A stretch of 64,000 bases of DNA, taken from Mesostigma viride (Eukaryota; Streptophyta; Mesostigmatophyceae; Mesostigmatales; Mesostigmataceae). The position numbers and the translations under genes were made by a program. Below are positions 12,801-24,800 of the stretch, piece by piece (position 1 is the first letter of the stretch; each line of letters opens with the position of its first letter). The notes below the pieces were generated by a model. The model was not told the origin of the DNA. It did no database searches and saw nothing but the letters and a program-made list of their open reading frames with translations. The stretch lies in contig RPFO01000310.1 of the NCBI GenBank assembly GCA_009746045.1, forward strand, positions 2,313,642 through 2,377,641, in the 5' to 3' direction.

Positions 12801-15800
12801 ATCATCCCTAAGGTCATCATCATCCATTTCATCACAGTCACGGCATCGCCAGTAACCTGAGGGCACGGCTTCGAGCTCAGGGACGCTGCACAGCGGACGC
12901 TGCCCATTGAAGCGCCCCTCCTTCTGACACACCACTCTTTAACTTGAAGGGGTAGATTCCCCCTGCACATCCAACAAGGAATGTCATCATCCAGGCCAAG
13001 GGGCTCGTTAGTACGATCATCGCCTGCCGGCAGCTCATCATCATCATGATTAGCGCGTGCCATGTGATCTACGGCTACCCCATGCCTGTATGTGGTAGCA
13101 TCTCTTCTGGTCTCAAACCACCATTGGTTGCGTTTTGTTGCGCGTCTCCGCAGCCGGGCTAGCTTGAATGTCCTGGTCTTCGTGTGTGTTTGGTCCATGG
13201 CTTCTCTAGGAATGTACATACCACGGGCGACCGTAACCATGCCCTCCACAAGTCCATGCTACCACGGCTCCCCCTCCACCTAATGAAAAGTCCCCAATCC
13301 TATCCCAGACACATACCCCGCCCAGCCCCCCTGATGCTGGTTTTTATTTACATATTTGGCCATCAAGGAGTGCAAGGCCGCATTCACATTGTCATAGATA
13401 GTAGCCATGACATGCTGCCTGCATCAGCCCATTGGCGTACGTATAACGCTCAAACACATTGGTCACCACCGCCACTCCGCCAGCAAGTCAACCGGGGCAT
13501 CTTTGCCACTTGCACCGTTGGAGGCAATCATTTCCGGCGCACCGACTTGGGAACCCCAAGGGTGTCACCATTACGTGCACAGCACCACCGGATATTGTCG
13601 CCATGCTCGTCAATGGTGGGCAGCGTGCTGCAGTTCAAATGGTCCTTGCAAGAATGGGCTACCTCATTCCGAGCAGCCATGCCATGCCTGACACTGCCAA
13701 CACACACATGCCAGCCACACGGCCAGCCATGCCTGACATTGGATTTAAGGTGGACCATCGCTAACCAGGGTACCTCGCGCCATATGTTTGCGGTGGTTTT
13801 TTCGGATCTCCCGCCGGCGCAGCCATGCGGCCGCCCGACTAGGTCCACTGGTCCCTGGTGCGGTGAAAAAACGTGCATTCCAAGCCAAAGTCAGCAAAGC
13901 AGCTGGCTAGCAAGGAAGATGTCTAGGGATGCTTGCCTCGAACGGTTGCGCGACGTGTGCCGCTAGAATGGATACCAAGAGAATAAATTAACTATTTAAA
14001 CTATTTGTGTATAAGTTTTGACGATTTTTGTAACGATGCCATTCTGGTGGCACTCGGCCGCGTGTGGCTGCGGGATGGCAATGTGGAGCTAGGCCACCCT
14101 CCACCCTCCCGGCCGCTTCTGGTTCCATTTTGACCAGTGGTTCGCTAGGAGGACTTCCTGGGGCGAGTCATCTGGGAGTCGAAAGAAGCGGCCAGTTGTC
14201 ATTGAAATCGTAGTCAAGGTCCTGTGGCCAGTTACGGGCGAGCAGCACACATGGTATTGTGATGCCTAAAAATAAAAGGTATTCCGTCAGTGGATGGTTT
14301 TTTGTGACGAGCTCTGTCCGCGATGGCTTGACGGCCCCGTTTCCCACTATGCATCATAAGAAGTGAAGGTATAAAGGCTACAAAAAAAGCCAGCATCACA
14401 GCTGCTACGCCAAAGAAGCCATCACAGCCAGATCTCGCCGCCAAAACCCGTGCCATTCGTCAACAGAATTCTTTTTTATGTTGTAGTATATTTTTAGGCG
14501 TCACGATACCCCGTGAACTTCTCGCTCGGATTAGGCCACAGGGCCCTTGGCTACGCTCTCAATAATCTTGCGCCTCCCATAGAACTCGCCCCAGCAAGTC
14601 CTCTTAGCGAACCACCCGTAGAACCGGAACCGGAACCGGTTGGGGGGCTGGCCTAGCTCCAGGTCTCCGTCCTGTGGCCACGCGGGGCCGAGTGCCACCA
14701 GAATGGCATCGTTACATAGATCATCGAATACATTTTCTGGCGGCATCATTCATGCAACACTTCGAGGCAAGTATCCCTAGACGTCTTCCTTCCTGGCCAG
14801 TGCCTTTGCTGAATTTTGCTAGGAATGCACGTTTTTTTACCTCACCAGGGACGAGTGGACCTGACCGAGCGGCCGCTTGGCCGCGCCGGCGGGTGTTACG
14901 TGCCCGTCCGGGACGTGCGAAAGATCCTTTGTCAGGGTAGGCTATCACGGAAATCGTGATTAACCGCGACCCACTCTCTGGGAGTGGATTTAACGAAGCA
15001 GCCGCGGATCTAGCGTTGCTACAATTCATTGTGATTAATGGAATGAATTTATCTACTCAATATGCACTAGAAAAGAGCATCCAGAGCAATTGGAAAGTGC
15101 CCCGGGTTTAGAAAGGTGACAACACACACTTTATTCCAAACCAAGAGGACGAGACGCTCGTCCTCGGACCAATTTCACCTAGCCAGTAAGCAAGCTGGAA
15201 AGGTGGCGCCGACATGGCGCCGACCTTCCAAAAGCTACTGAACTGCAGTTGCAAGATTCGGTGGGACTAGACGGGCCGACCCGGCCCTTAGAAGATCGTA
15301 TTCTCCTCTAGGCCCAAAATAATTAGTCCAAACCATACGAAGTACCAAATTTACCTACGAAAGTCCCAAATCACGGATGATTTCCTTGAGAGTCCCAAAT
15401 TGAACCCTAAAGTCCTACGGACTAGGGAAACGGACTAAAAATACACAATTATCTCATTGTTTAGCCCGTTCCAAAGGTTGGGCTCGCAACAGCGGGAGAT
15501 CCAACAACATGCACAATGCTCTGGCGCGAGGTACCCCGGTTGCCGATGGTCCACCTCAAATGAAATGATAGATAGGTAAGTAAACCATGCATAGGTAAAA
15601 GAGGGAGGAAAGAAGCTATTAAGCAAGTAGATAACCGTCTGAGTAAGTAAGTACATTATGTACGGGTAAAGACGGAAGACAAAAGCAAATGAGGGAAGTG
15701 AGTAAGCAAGTAAGTAAATAAATAAGTGATGCGTATGTCAGTGTGAAGTAGTTCGTGATACACACATTTTGGGTCCCGGGAGTAAGGGAGGAGATAATCA

Positions 15801-18800
15801 GCAGATAATCAAGAAACAGGTGCACAAGTGGGGGAATCAAGCATGCAAGCGCACAGATGGGGGGGGGGGGAGCGCTGCACGCTTAGGGGGTTGAGGGGAG
15901 GAATGAAGAGGGTACGTAGTGATTGAATGAATAATCAAAGTGATGCATAGCTGAGGGGTATGCACATAAAAGAAAGGAGGGAGGGTAAAATCAAACCAAT
16001 AGTGGCTACGCAATCGCTTACTATCTTGTTTGCTCGCTAATTTAAGTTTTCCATCCCGGCCATTTATCCTTGCCCCTGTCACGCAGCCTGTGGGAGCTAC
16101 TTTCTGGCAAGGCCATGCCTAGCCATGGCCATGGGGGCGACCCCTCGGTTAGTCAGCCCACTTCTGGCATCACTCAGCCCGCTTCCGGCATCCCTCCCAC
16201 GCTGCGGGACGCGGAGCTCCCCCGCCAGATGGCGGCGATTCGCGACAAGTACCTGGCGGACAGCCGCAGTAAGCTGGCGCAGACACAAGCGGAGCTGGTC
16301 GCCGCCTCTAAGGAGGTGGGTGCTGGGTTGAGATACGTACACTTTAATAAGGTATGTGCTAGTGGACATGCTGATAACCCTGCTAATTTAGCAGGGTTAT
16401 TGTGCTACTAAGCTTGTTCTGTTATTGTCAATCAGTTAACTGATATGGCAGGTGAGTCTGTTGAGGCATCGCGAGGTACCAAAAATTCGTTAAGTTATGG
16501 GGGAGATGTGAACTTTTTTGACGCCTTTTTAACTTTTTTAACGCCGATCGGCACTTAACCACTGAGGTTAGTATCCTTTGAGCTAATGTAACAGGGTTTT
16601 CACACTCGGGGTTTTTTCGGTCGAATTTCCGTTTTGGCCGGGACAAATTCGACGAAACTTTTTCACACTGGGTTTTTCCGGTCCGAAACGGAAAAACGGC
16701 TCATTTCCGTAGATCCACGGTAATACCAATGATTTGGCCAAATCCGGTGGAATTCAGTGGTATTGGGTGGTAGACCCCCAAAAGGGTCTACCACCCAATA
16801 CCACTGAAATCTAACCCCAATTGTGGCCGGGGTGGCGCCGCGCCACAATTGGGGCCCGCCCGAATTTAAAAAAACACATTGACAAGGTCGTCGTCACCGC
16901 CATGCCGCCATAACGCGCATTCACATCGCTTGCCTTTTAATGACAAGAACCTGCAAGTCGTTTGCTCACGGCCGTCCTCACACCCTTTACACTGTCAACC
17001 GCTGGGACCAAGGTGTGCCCCGTTGGCCTGAGCTAAAACCGGCCTTCGATCTCTACGACTACATCATGGCGGATGCACCGACCCGCAACTATGATGACCC
17101 GCCGACTAATAGTGCCCCGCCACGCATTCCGGCAGGCCCCTCCACGCCCGCTGCGGGGATCGCAGCTGGCCTCGCATCAGCCGGCGGGGGCGTCGTGTAC
17201 ATGCATTCGCTGACGGGCGTTACGGCAACGTTCCGGAATCGCGAAGAGCGCGAGGCGGAAGCACTGAAGGGCGCGATTGCCCCAAAGGACTTTGTGGATC
17301 TGTACAAGAATCTGCCCAACAAGAGGGGGCGCAAGGCGAAACCTCCCGGCGCCGGTGCGTCAGCATCCCGCGCAAAGCCGGCCAAGAATTCCAAGGCTTC
17401 GTCTCCGACGGCACCCGAGCCGACTACTACAGCCGCGCCTCCGCCCGCTGCGACGGCCCCAGCCTCGGCAACGGCCCCAGCCTCGGCAGCCTCGGCATCG
17501 GCATCGGCATCCGATGATGAGCTCCCGGCTTTGCATGAGTCACCTGTGGCATCATCCGATGATGACGAATCATCGAATGATGAAGAAGAAGGCACTACCC
17601 GCAAGTCACGACCTGCGAAGGGGAAGGGGAAGGCGCCTATGCGCCCGGCGAGGCCGCCCAAGGTATCAACGTCAATGCCCTTTAACGCAGTGTGCAGTTT
17701 GGTGACCCGGGATGGTGAGCTCCGCAGGGCAAAGGAGGAGCGCACCCCTGTGCGTGGCAGGGAGCTGTCCAAAGTGGTCCTTGCGGCAACCGGCTTTGAA
17801 ATGTCAGGGTCCCGTTGCGTGTTGAAGGCCAACAACATGTACAGCATGTACAAGAAGCGCAGGGCAATGTTGGGGGATTCTAGCACCGGGACGTCAGACT
17901 GGATATGCCTCCCACGCTGCGTATGGCGATCGTGCGGTGTGCGCCCCTCACGAGGAGGTGGAGCTGGGGGGGGACGAAAATGTCCCCCAGGAGAACTCTA
18001 GGCCAACTCGTAAGGGAGCGGAACAGGCGTTCTTGATGACCGTCATGCGACACAGCCTTGTGAGCATGACTCAGCTGGCGGCCAGTGCGTCCCGGCACGA
18101 AGCGACCTTGCATAACATGCAAACCACTTACATGGCCACGATGGGGCAGCTGGCGGGTGCTTTCAAGGGGGCGGCAGCCTCCAACTCGGGGGCGAGCCAC
18201 ATGGGCACGCCGGATGTGTCTGGCAGCTCCATTAGGATCCAATAGGTGAAGATGGTCACTATGTAAGGAGACACTGCTAGCGTCTTCACGTTTGTTGCTT
18301 TCTGACATCGACACAATACAACACATAGAGTTAATTAAGTGTGTAGGATTTTGTTTACAATGTGCTTGGTGTTAGTGAAGCATAAGATTAATGCAACGTA
18401 GGAGATGGAACCGGCACTCATGTTTAGTTGCACTCATCCATCCGTCCTTTGTGGTTAATACTCCATGGCCCCCCACAAGGAGCACGTGTTTTACTGGAAT
18501 ACTCTAATTAGTTGATTGATTTAACTTTAAAGATTAATAGTGAACTGAAAATGATCCATGGTGCATCTTGAGTTTGATGACAACGGCCTCCATGCACGTG
18601 TGCACCCTGCATTTTATCACAATGCCTTGCATGCATGCACGTGTGCACCCTGCATTTTATCACAATGCCTTGCATGCATGCACGTGTGCACCCTGCATTT
18701 TATCACAATGCCTTGCATGCATGCACGTGTGCACCCTGCATTTTAACACAATGCCTTGCATGCATGCACGTGTGCACCCTGCATTTTAACACAATGCCTT

Positions 18801-21800
18801 GCATGCATGCACGTGTGCACCCTGCATTTTAACACAATGCCTTGCATGCATGCACGCGTGCACCCTGCATTTTATCATCACTATGTTTAGCAACAAGGCT
18901 AGTTAGTTTGGCTCCCACAAACTGAACCATGTGGCACTAGGTGTCCACATGTTTTGCCCACAAGGCTAATTAGTTTGGCTCCCACAAACTGAACCATGTT
19001 GCACTAGGTGTCCACATGTTTAGCAACAAGGCTAATTAGTTTGGCTCCCACAAACTGAACCATGTGGCACTAGGTGTCCACATGTTTAGCAACAAGGCTA
19101 ATTAGTTTGGCTTCCAAAGTCAGGCATGACCATGTTGATGAACTTGCACATGTCCAGATAATAAATTACATGCATCATCCCTGAACATTGCATACACGAT
19201 GGCAGCAGGCCTTCTTGTTGTGTATAGGGGTCAACGGTTCCCCTATGGGTACCCACGTGACGCATTCTAATACATGCCGAATATTAACTCATTGATTGTT
19301 AACCAGCTGGCCAGGACAAACAACAATGAAGGCTGGCTGCCCATGCATAGCAAACTTGGCACCCCAACTTCAACTGCAGTTGGAAAATGCAGTACACACG
19401 CCGTCTTAGATGTTCTATGCAGGGTGGCATACCTGCATGCAAGGCATTGTGATCAAATGCAGGTGGCACACGTGCGTGCAAGGCATGGTGATAAAATGCA
19501 GGTGGCATAGGTGCATGCAAGGCATTGTGATGGAACTCAAGGTGCACACGTGCATGCAAGGCATTGTGATCAAATGCAGGGTGCACACTTGCATGCATGC
19601 AAGGCATTGTGATCAAATGCAGGTGGCACAGGTGCATGCAAGGCATTGGGATGGAACTCAAGGTGCACACGTGCATGCAAGGCATTGTGATCAAATGCAG
19701 GGTGCACGCGTGCATGCATGCAAGGCATTGTGATCAAATGCAGGTGGCACACGTGCATGCAAGGCATTGTGATCAAACTCACATAATAATTTACAAGTCC
19801 AAGCCCTCGTCTTGCCACTTATCCCAAACGTGGGTCTTGATAACATCTCTAATCTCATCATGACGCTCATCCGGCGCCACAGCCGCAGCATTGGACTGTT
19901 CCTCGGTGTGCCAGAAATCGCAGTAGTCGCCCTTCTCATACGCCCAGAATACATTGTGCAATGTGAAGCACGTCATGATCACATCTATCAAGTCCTTGAG
20001 CCGGTCCACGTAAATGCGGCCCGCGCTCAAAATCTTAAAGCGTGCTTCGTCACATCGAACCCCCGCTCCACGCACATTCGAAACCCCAAGTGCCTCTTGT
20101 TGAAGGCCCGCTTCTCCCCGGGCAGCACGTCGTCGGCTCCTGGGTAAGGCAGAATCAGCGATGGCAAGCGGGGGTATGCTGCATCGCCGAAAACCAAGGA
20201 GGGCACCTCCACCCCCAAGATGGTTGTTGTGGACTCTTCGGGTGCCGGCCGCTTGCCAGCCTGCATCTTCTTGCCCACCTTGCTGCCGTGAAACGCGATG
20301 ATGTCGTGGCAGGACCCCGGTTGTCCGACTTTCACGGAGAGCCACAGCAGCCCGTGGGTAATCACCCCCTGCACGACGATGCTCTTATTACCCCAACGAT
20401 CCTTGAAGTTGAGGATTCCGTTGTCGTGGCGAAAATTCTCATGCTTAAACCCCCGCAAGACCACATTTCCGTGGGTGGCGTCTATGGCAGCCACTACCTG
20501 AGGCATCTTCTTCTCCGCCTCGTGAGCGTTCATCATTTTGCGCAGGGTCGGTCCATGAGGCAGGCAGATCACACATGGACCAAGCTTCTTGTAAATGTGA
20601 TGACCAAATAATCTCATGTCGCAAGAAAGGGTAGAGATACCCATTCCTAGCCTGCTAGATGCCACTGATAGCGTACACCCCTCTGTCACAACAAGCATGC
20701 AGGCCATCACACGTCCGTCGACTGGGATCGTTTCCCTGCACCGACTTGCCCCGCGCTCGAGCGTAGACCCAACGACACCGACTATGTAATACAAACTGGC
20801 CATTGTGCAGTGAAAGATGGTCCGAAACTGAGAGTCGATCATGGTACCGCCCAGCTTGGCCTCTTGGTAAAAAAGCCTGCCAGCCCCTCTCTCGTGAGCC
20901 CACAGGCTGAAAGTCCGCCGAATTTCGCCGGAGCGTCCAAACAATTCGACCGAAAAAACCCCGAGGGTGAAAACCTGTTACATTAGTTGCCGAGGCCGAT
21001 GCCGAGGCTGCCGAGGCTGGGGCCGTTGCCGAGGCTGGGGCCGTCGCAGCGGGCGGAGGTGCGGCTGTAGTAGTCGGCTCGGGTGCCGTCGGAGACGAAG
21101 CCTTGGAATTCTTGGCCGGCTTTGCGCGGGATGCTGACGCACCGGCGCCGGGGGTTTTCGCCTTGCGCCCCCTCTTGTTGGGCAGATTCTTGTACAGATC
21201 CACAAAGTCCTTTGGGGCAATCGTGCCCTTCAGTGCTTCCGCCTCGAGCTCTTCGCGATTCCAGAACGTTGTCGTAACGCCCGTCAGCGAATGCATGTAC
21301 ACGACGCCCCCGCCGGCTGATGCGAGGCCAGCTGCGATCCCCGCAGCGGGCGGGAAGGGGCCTGCCGGAATGCGTGGCGGGGCACTATTAGTCGGCGGGT
21401 CATCATAGTTGCGGGTCGGTGCATCCGCCATGATGTAGTCGTAGAGATCGAAGGCCGGTTTTGGCTCAGGCCAACGAGGCACACCTCGGTCCCAGTGGTT
21501 GACAGTGTAAAGGGTGTGAGGACGGCCGTGAGCAAACGACTTGCAGGTTCTTGTCGTTTGAAGGCAAGCGATGTGCATGCGCGTTATGGCGGCATGGCGA
21601 TGACCACGACCTTGTCAATGTGTTTTTTCAAATTCGGGCGGGCCCCAATTGTGGCGCGGCGCCACCCCGGCCACAATTGGGGTTAGATTTCAGTGGTATT
21701 GGGTGGTAGACCCTTTTGGGGGTCTACCACCCCATACCACTGAATTCCACCGGATTTGGCTGAATTCATTGGTATTATGGTGGATCAACGGAAATGAGCC

Positions 21801-24800
21801 GTTTTTCCGTTTCGGACCGGAAAAACCCAGTGTGAAAAAGTTTCGTCGAATTTGTCTTGGCCAAAACGGAAATTCGACCGAAAAACCCCCGAGTGTGAAA
21901 ACCCTGTAAAAGATGTGTAACATTGGCAGAAGGAATTGAGTTGAAATCTGCAAGGGCTTTGATTTTGAATGGAACATCATTGCTGCTACTTTTCACGATG
22001 TGACGCACTGCTTGGCTGTGCGCTCGAAGACATACGGCATACCTCTCAAATCACTGGACAAAGTCGATTGAGTACAAATGCCTGCCACGGAGGTTGTACC
22101 TACACCCTCAGGTTTTCGCAACTTTGTCCGGGAGTACTGTCAGCCTACGCGATGGCTTTCTCTAGTGCCACCCTGAATCGAACTATCTCGGATAGTTGGA
22201 CCGTTTTCACTTCTTTCACCCACCTATCGGGCTCTTTTGGTTTATCCTTCATTTCCGGCGACTGCTTCGCCCTGTTTTTGTTCACAACGGTCCACCTGCC
22301 CGCCTGGCTTTCCTCCAGCTGGTCTTCATTCATTTCCGTCCTCAAATTACTTGAGTATCTTATGTCGCTACTTTACTCGGATCTGTATGCCTGGCTTTAT
22401 GGCGGATCCTTTGGATTTTCCGAAGTTATTTTGGGCATTTTCTTGGCGGCATAAGGTAGCCTCGGCATCTTGGAAGTCGTCTCCTTTGCATGCGGAAGTT
22501 TCTTTTGCAATCTTGGCTATGGCTGGAGTTTCGGCCTAAACGAACGCAAAGTAATACACATACACCCAAAATGGCTGTTTGAGACAGCGCAACATCTGTG
22601 AATGGGCATCGGAGTCATCTGGTGAGATCCGCGGTGTCTCGGGCGGCTTGGGCGGCCGCTTTGGCGGTTGCTGATTTTTCGTGCCGCGCAGCGTGGTTCG
22701 TCCAGTGACATGGCCATTTTCGCATGAAAGGACAGTTCTGAAACCTATGCATTTAGGTCTCGAATTTCCCCGCACAACCCGACCTTTCCCCTTGCACTAG
22801 TAACAGCCCTCACACCTAGCAACGTGGCCATGGTAAGATTCCTGCACATAGCTATTGGCGTGCTTACATAAGTATCACTATGCTATACCGTATAAACATT
22901 TCACACAGCAAGCGTCCATTTTTGACAAGCTCATTTCTTGGTGTGAATTGCTGCCTTGTAGCCAGCTGGGTCCTATACCCTGGCTTGTCACATGCAGCCC
23001 ATTCGCTCAACTCTCCCGAGGGCGCCTATGGTATCTCCATGCCTTTGGCATCATGACTGTGAACCACCACTCACAGATCGCAGAGTGCTCGTCGCGGCTC
23101 AAGAAAATGGGTGCCGGCTGGTTCACGCACGTGCTGGCAGAGGTGCTGGCGCGCAGACCTGACGGCGGTGCTGATGTCATCGAGCGCCTGCGCCAGCACA
23201 TTGACTACGCGGAGACTGAGGGGTTAGGGACGCACTTTCGCAATGCGACATCCATCACTCGGCGGTGGGTGGCGATAGCAGAGGTCCAGTGATCTAAATT
23301 GGGCCGGCAGGCAATATGGGTGTCTGATGGGATGTCCATCATCAGGCAGTGGCTGTAATCATTGGCGGTGGGTATAGTCATCGGTGTTGTTATTAGGAGA
23401 GGCAGTGCTCGCCATGGTGGCATTGCAGAGGTGTTCTTAGAAGGGCGAGCTGTGGGTGCTGGTCACGGGGTCATGGTACTACGGCAGGCGGTGAGTGGCG
23501 ATTGCAGCCCGCGATGGATCCTTCATTCGGTCGGCTTGCAGTATTGGTATCCGAAACGACACGCTTCACCAAATGGTGGCGGATGATAGCAGGGAGCGTA
23601 CCGTAAGAGCTGGTTTAATGAGTAACTTGCGAGATGCGTAGAAATCCTAGCAGAGCCGGCGGTGCCTCTCATGAGCTTGGTGATTTGTGGTTTGTGGGGA
23701 GAAACTGGTTGGCTCGGTGGGTCGTGGGGAAACGGCCCCATACCCCCCCCCCCCCCCCATTCTATCTTTGAAGGTTAACTCAGGCTTTACTCAGATTTTC
23801 TGCCACGAGGGGCCTCACCTTACGGTGCGATCGAACGATGCCGTGCTTCCCGTTTCCCCTAGCCCCTAACTGCTTCTCAAACCTCCGTTTCCACTTTACG
23901 CGACACAAGGGGCCTTGCCTTCCAACGTAGCCCCCATATGTATTGCTTCCCCCTGGCCCCACTCCCCCCTCGCTTCCCATGACTAAGGTTCCGTGGCGCA
24001 TGATGCCTTCCCTTTCATTGCCATCCCACCACTTCTCACTTCCTCCATCCCCCCCCTCCCTTCCCCCCTTGCTTCCTATAACGCAGGTTTGGTGATGCCT
24101 GGTGCCTCGCATTTCTCAATGACATCCCCCAGCACTTCTCATTTCTTCCATTCCCCCATACCAACTCGCTTTCTCCCCAATCCTTTACCTCAGGTTCCGT
24201 GATGCGCGAGGCCTCGCCTTCCTTCTGGCCGAGGAGGTGGAGGCAGCGTGGACCGCCCGCGAGGCGCTGCTATCGAGCCTGTGGAGTAAGACAAAGGAGG
24301 GCGAGGACCCGAGCCCCCTCGAGGTGGAGCTGGCGGGCAACTGCCGCGCGTGCCGGTGGGGGCCCGAGACGGCGCCCGTGTGCAGCCACTGCGAGATGGA
24401 CCAGCAGTTCCAGGTACAGATCTCCTGCCCTTGTCCTGTGATGAAGTTAACTTCAATAGGACTGATAGGGACAACTTTTTGAGGCTGTGTATGTGTGCGT
24501 GTGTTTGTGCAGAACTGTGAGATGGACCTGCAGTTCCAGAAACTATTTACCTGCTCTTGCTTGGTGGTGAAGTCAACTTTGCTGTAGGAGTGCTGTGGAT
24601 GATGTTTGACGTGCTAGGCATTGCGACGTGGACCAGCCATTTCATATACTAGTAAAACAGTTCGCTCTGTGGTGACATTGTATAGGAAGCTCTTAATTAT
24701 GGGAACGACTTCCCAGGCTACAGGGACCGACTTCCCAGGTCCAATAGGGAGCTATGGGATCTCGTTTCTGAAGATGTAAGGGGGGGCGCGTCCCGCGTGA

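Larger units (their letters stand above)
9263..16086 (+). other. Giant SHPRH intron (6.8 kb) filled with transposon debris
   Basis: The first 120 bp carry four short echoes of the exon end (CATGCACAGG types). The rest is decayed mobile DNA, annotated separately. About 9.5-11.7 kb and 14.9-16.0 kb show only short stretches related to those elements: 9880-10030 is similar to 13750-13900, and 15470-15560 is an inverted copy of part of it. A poly-G tract lies at 15857-15870. Confidence 0.75.
16592..21906. mobile_element. PIF/Harbinger DNA transposon with about 0.9-kb inverted termini
   Basis: Ends are CAGGGTTTTCACACTCGGGG and its reverse complement, flanked by TAA at 16589-16591 and 21907-21909, the 3-bp TWA duplication of PIF/Harbinger. 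The inverted repeat runs far inward: 16592 to about 17508 pairs with about 20990-21906, so both ends carry the 5' part of ORF1. Inside are ORF1 (plus), two minisatellite blocks, a transposase (minus) and a third TIR-like end at 20946-20977. The high identity of the arms suggests recent formation. Confidence 0.9.
16316..23076 (+). other. Giant SHPRH intron (6.8 kb) carrying a Harbinger element
   Basis: Outside the transposon (16592-21906) the intron has a perfect hairpin at 16374-16400 and about 1.1 kb (21910-23076) with no recognisable gene. Confidence 0.8.

Noticed and set aside
20655-21578. 307-codon minus ORF
   Set aside because: Chimera of the ORF1 fragment and an out-of-frame transposase segment joined at the internal terminus.
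21969-22454. 161-codon plus ORF in the SHPRH intron
   Set aside because: No recognisable domain, and the flanking exons splice across it.
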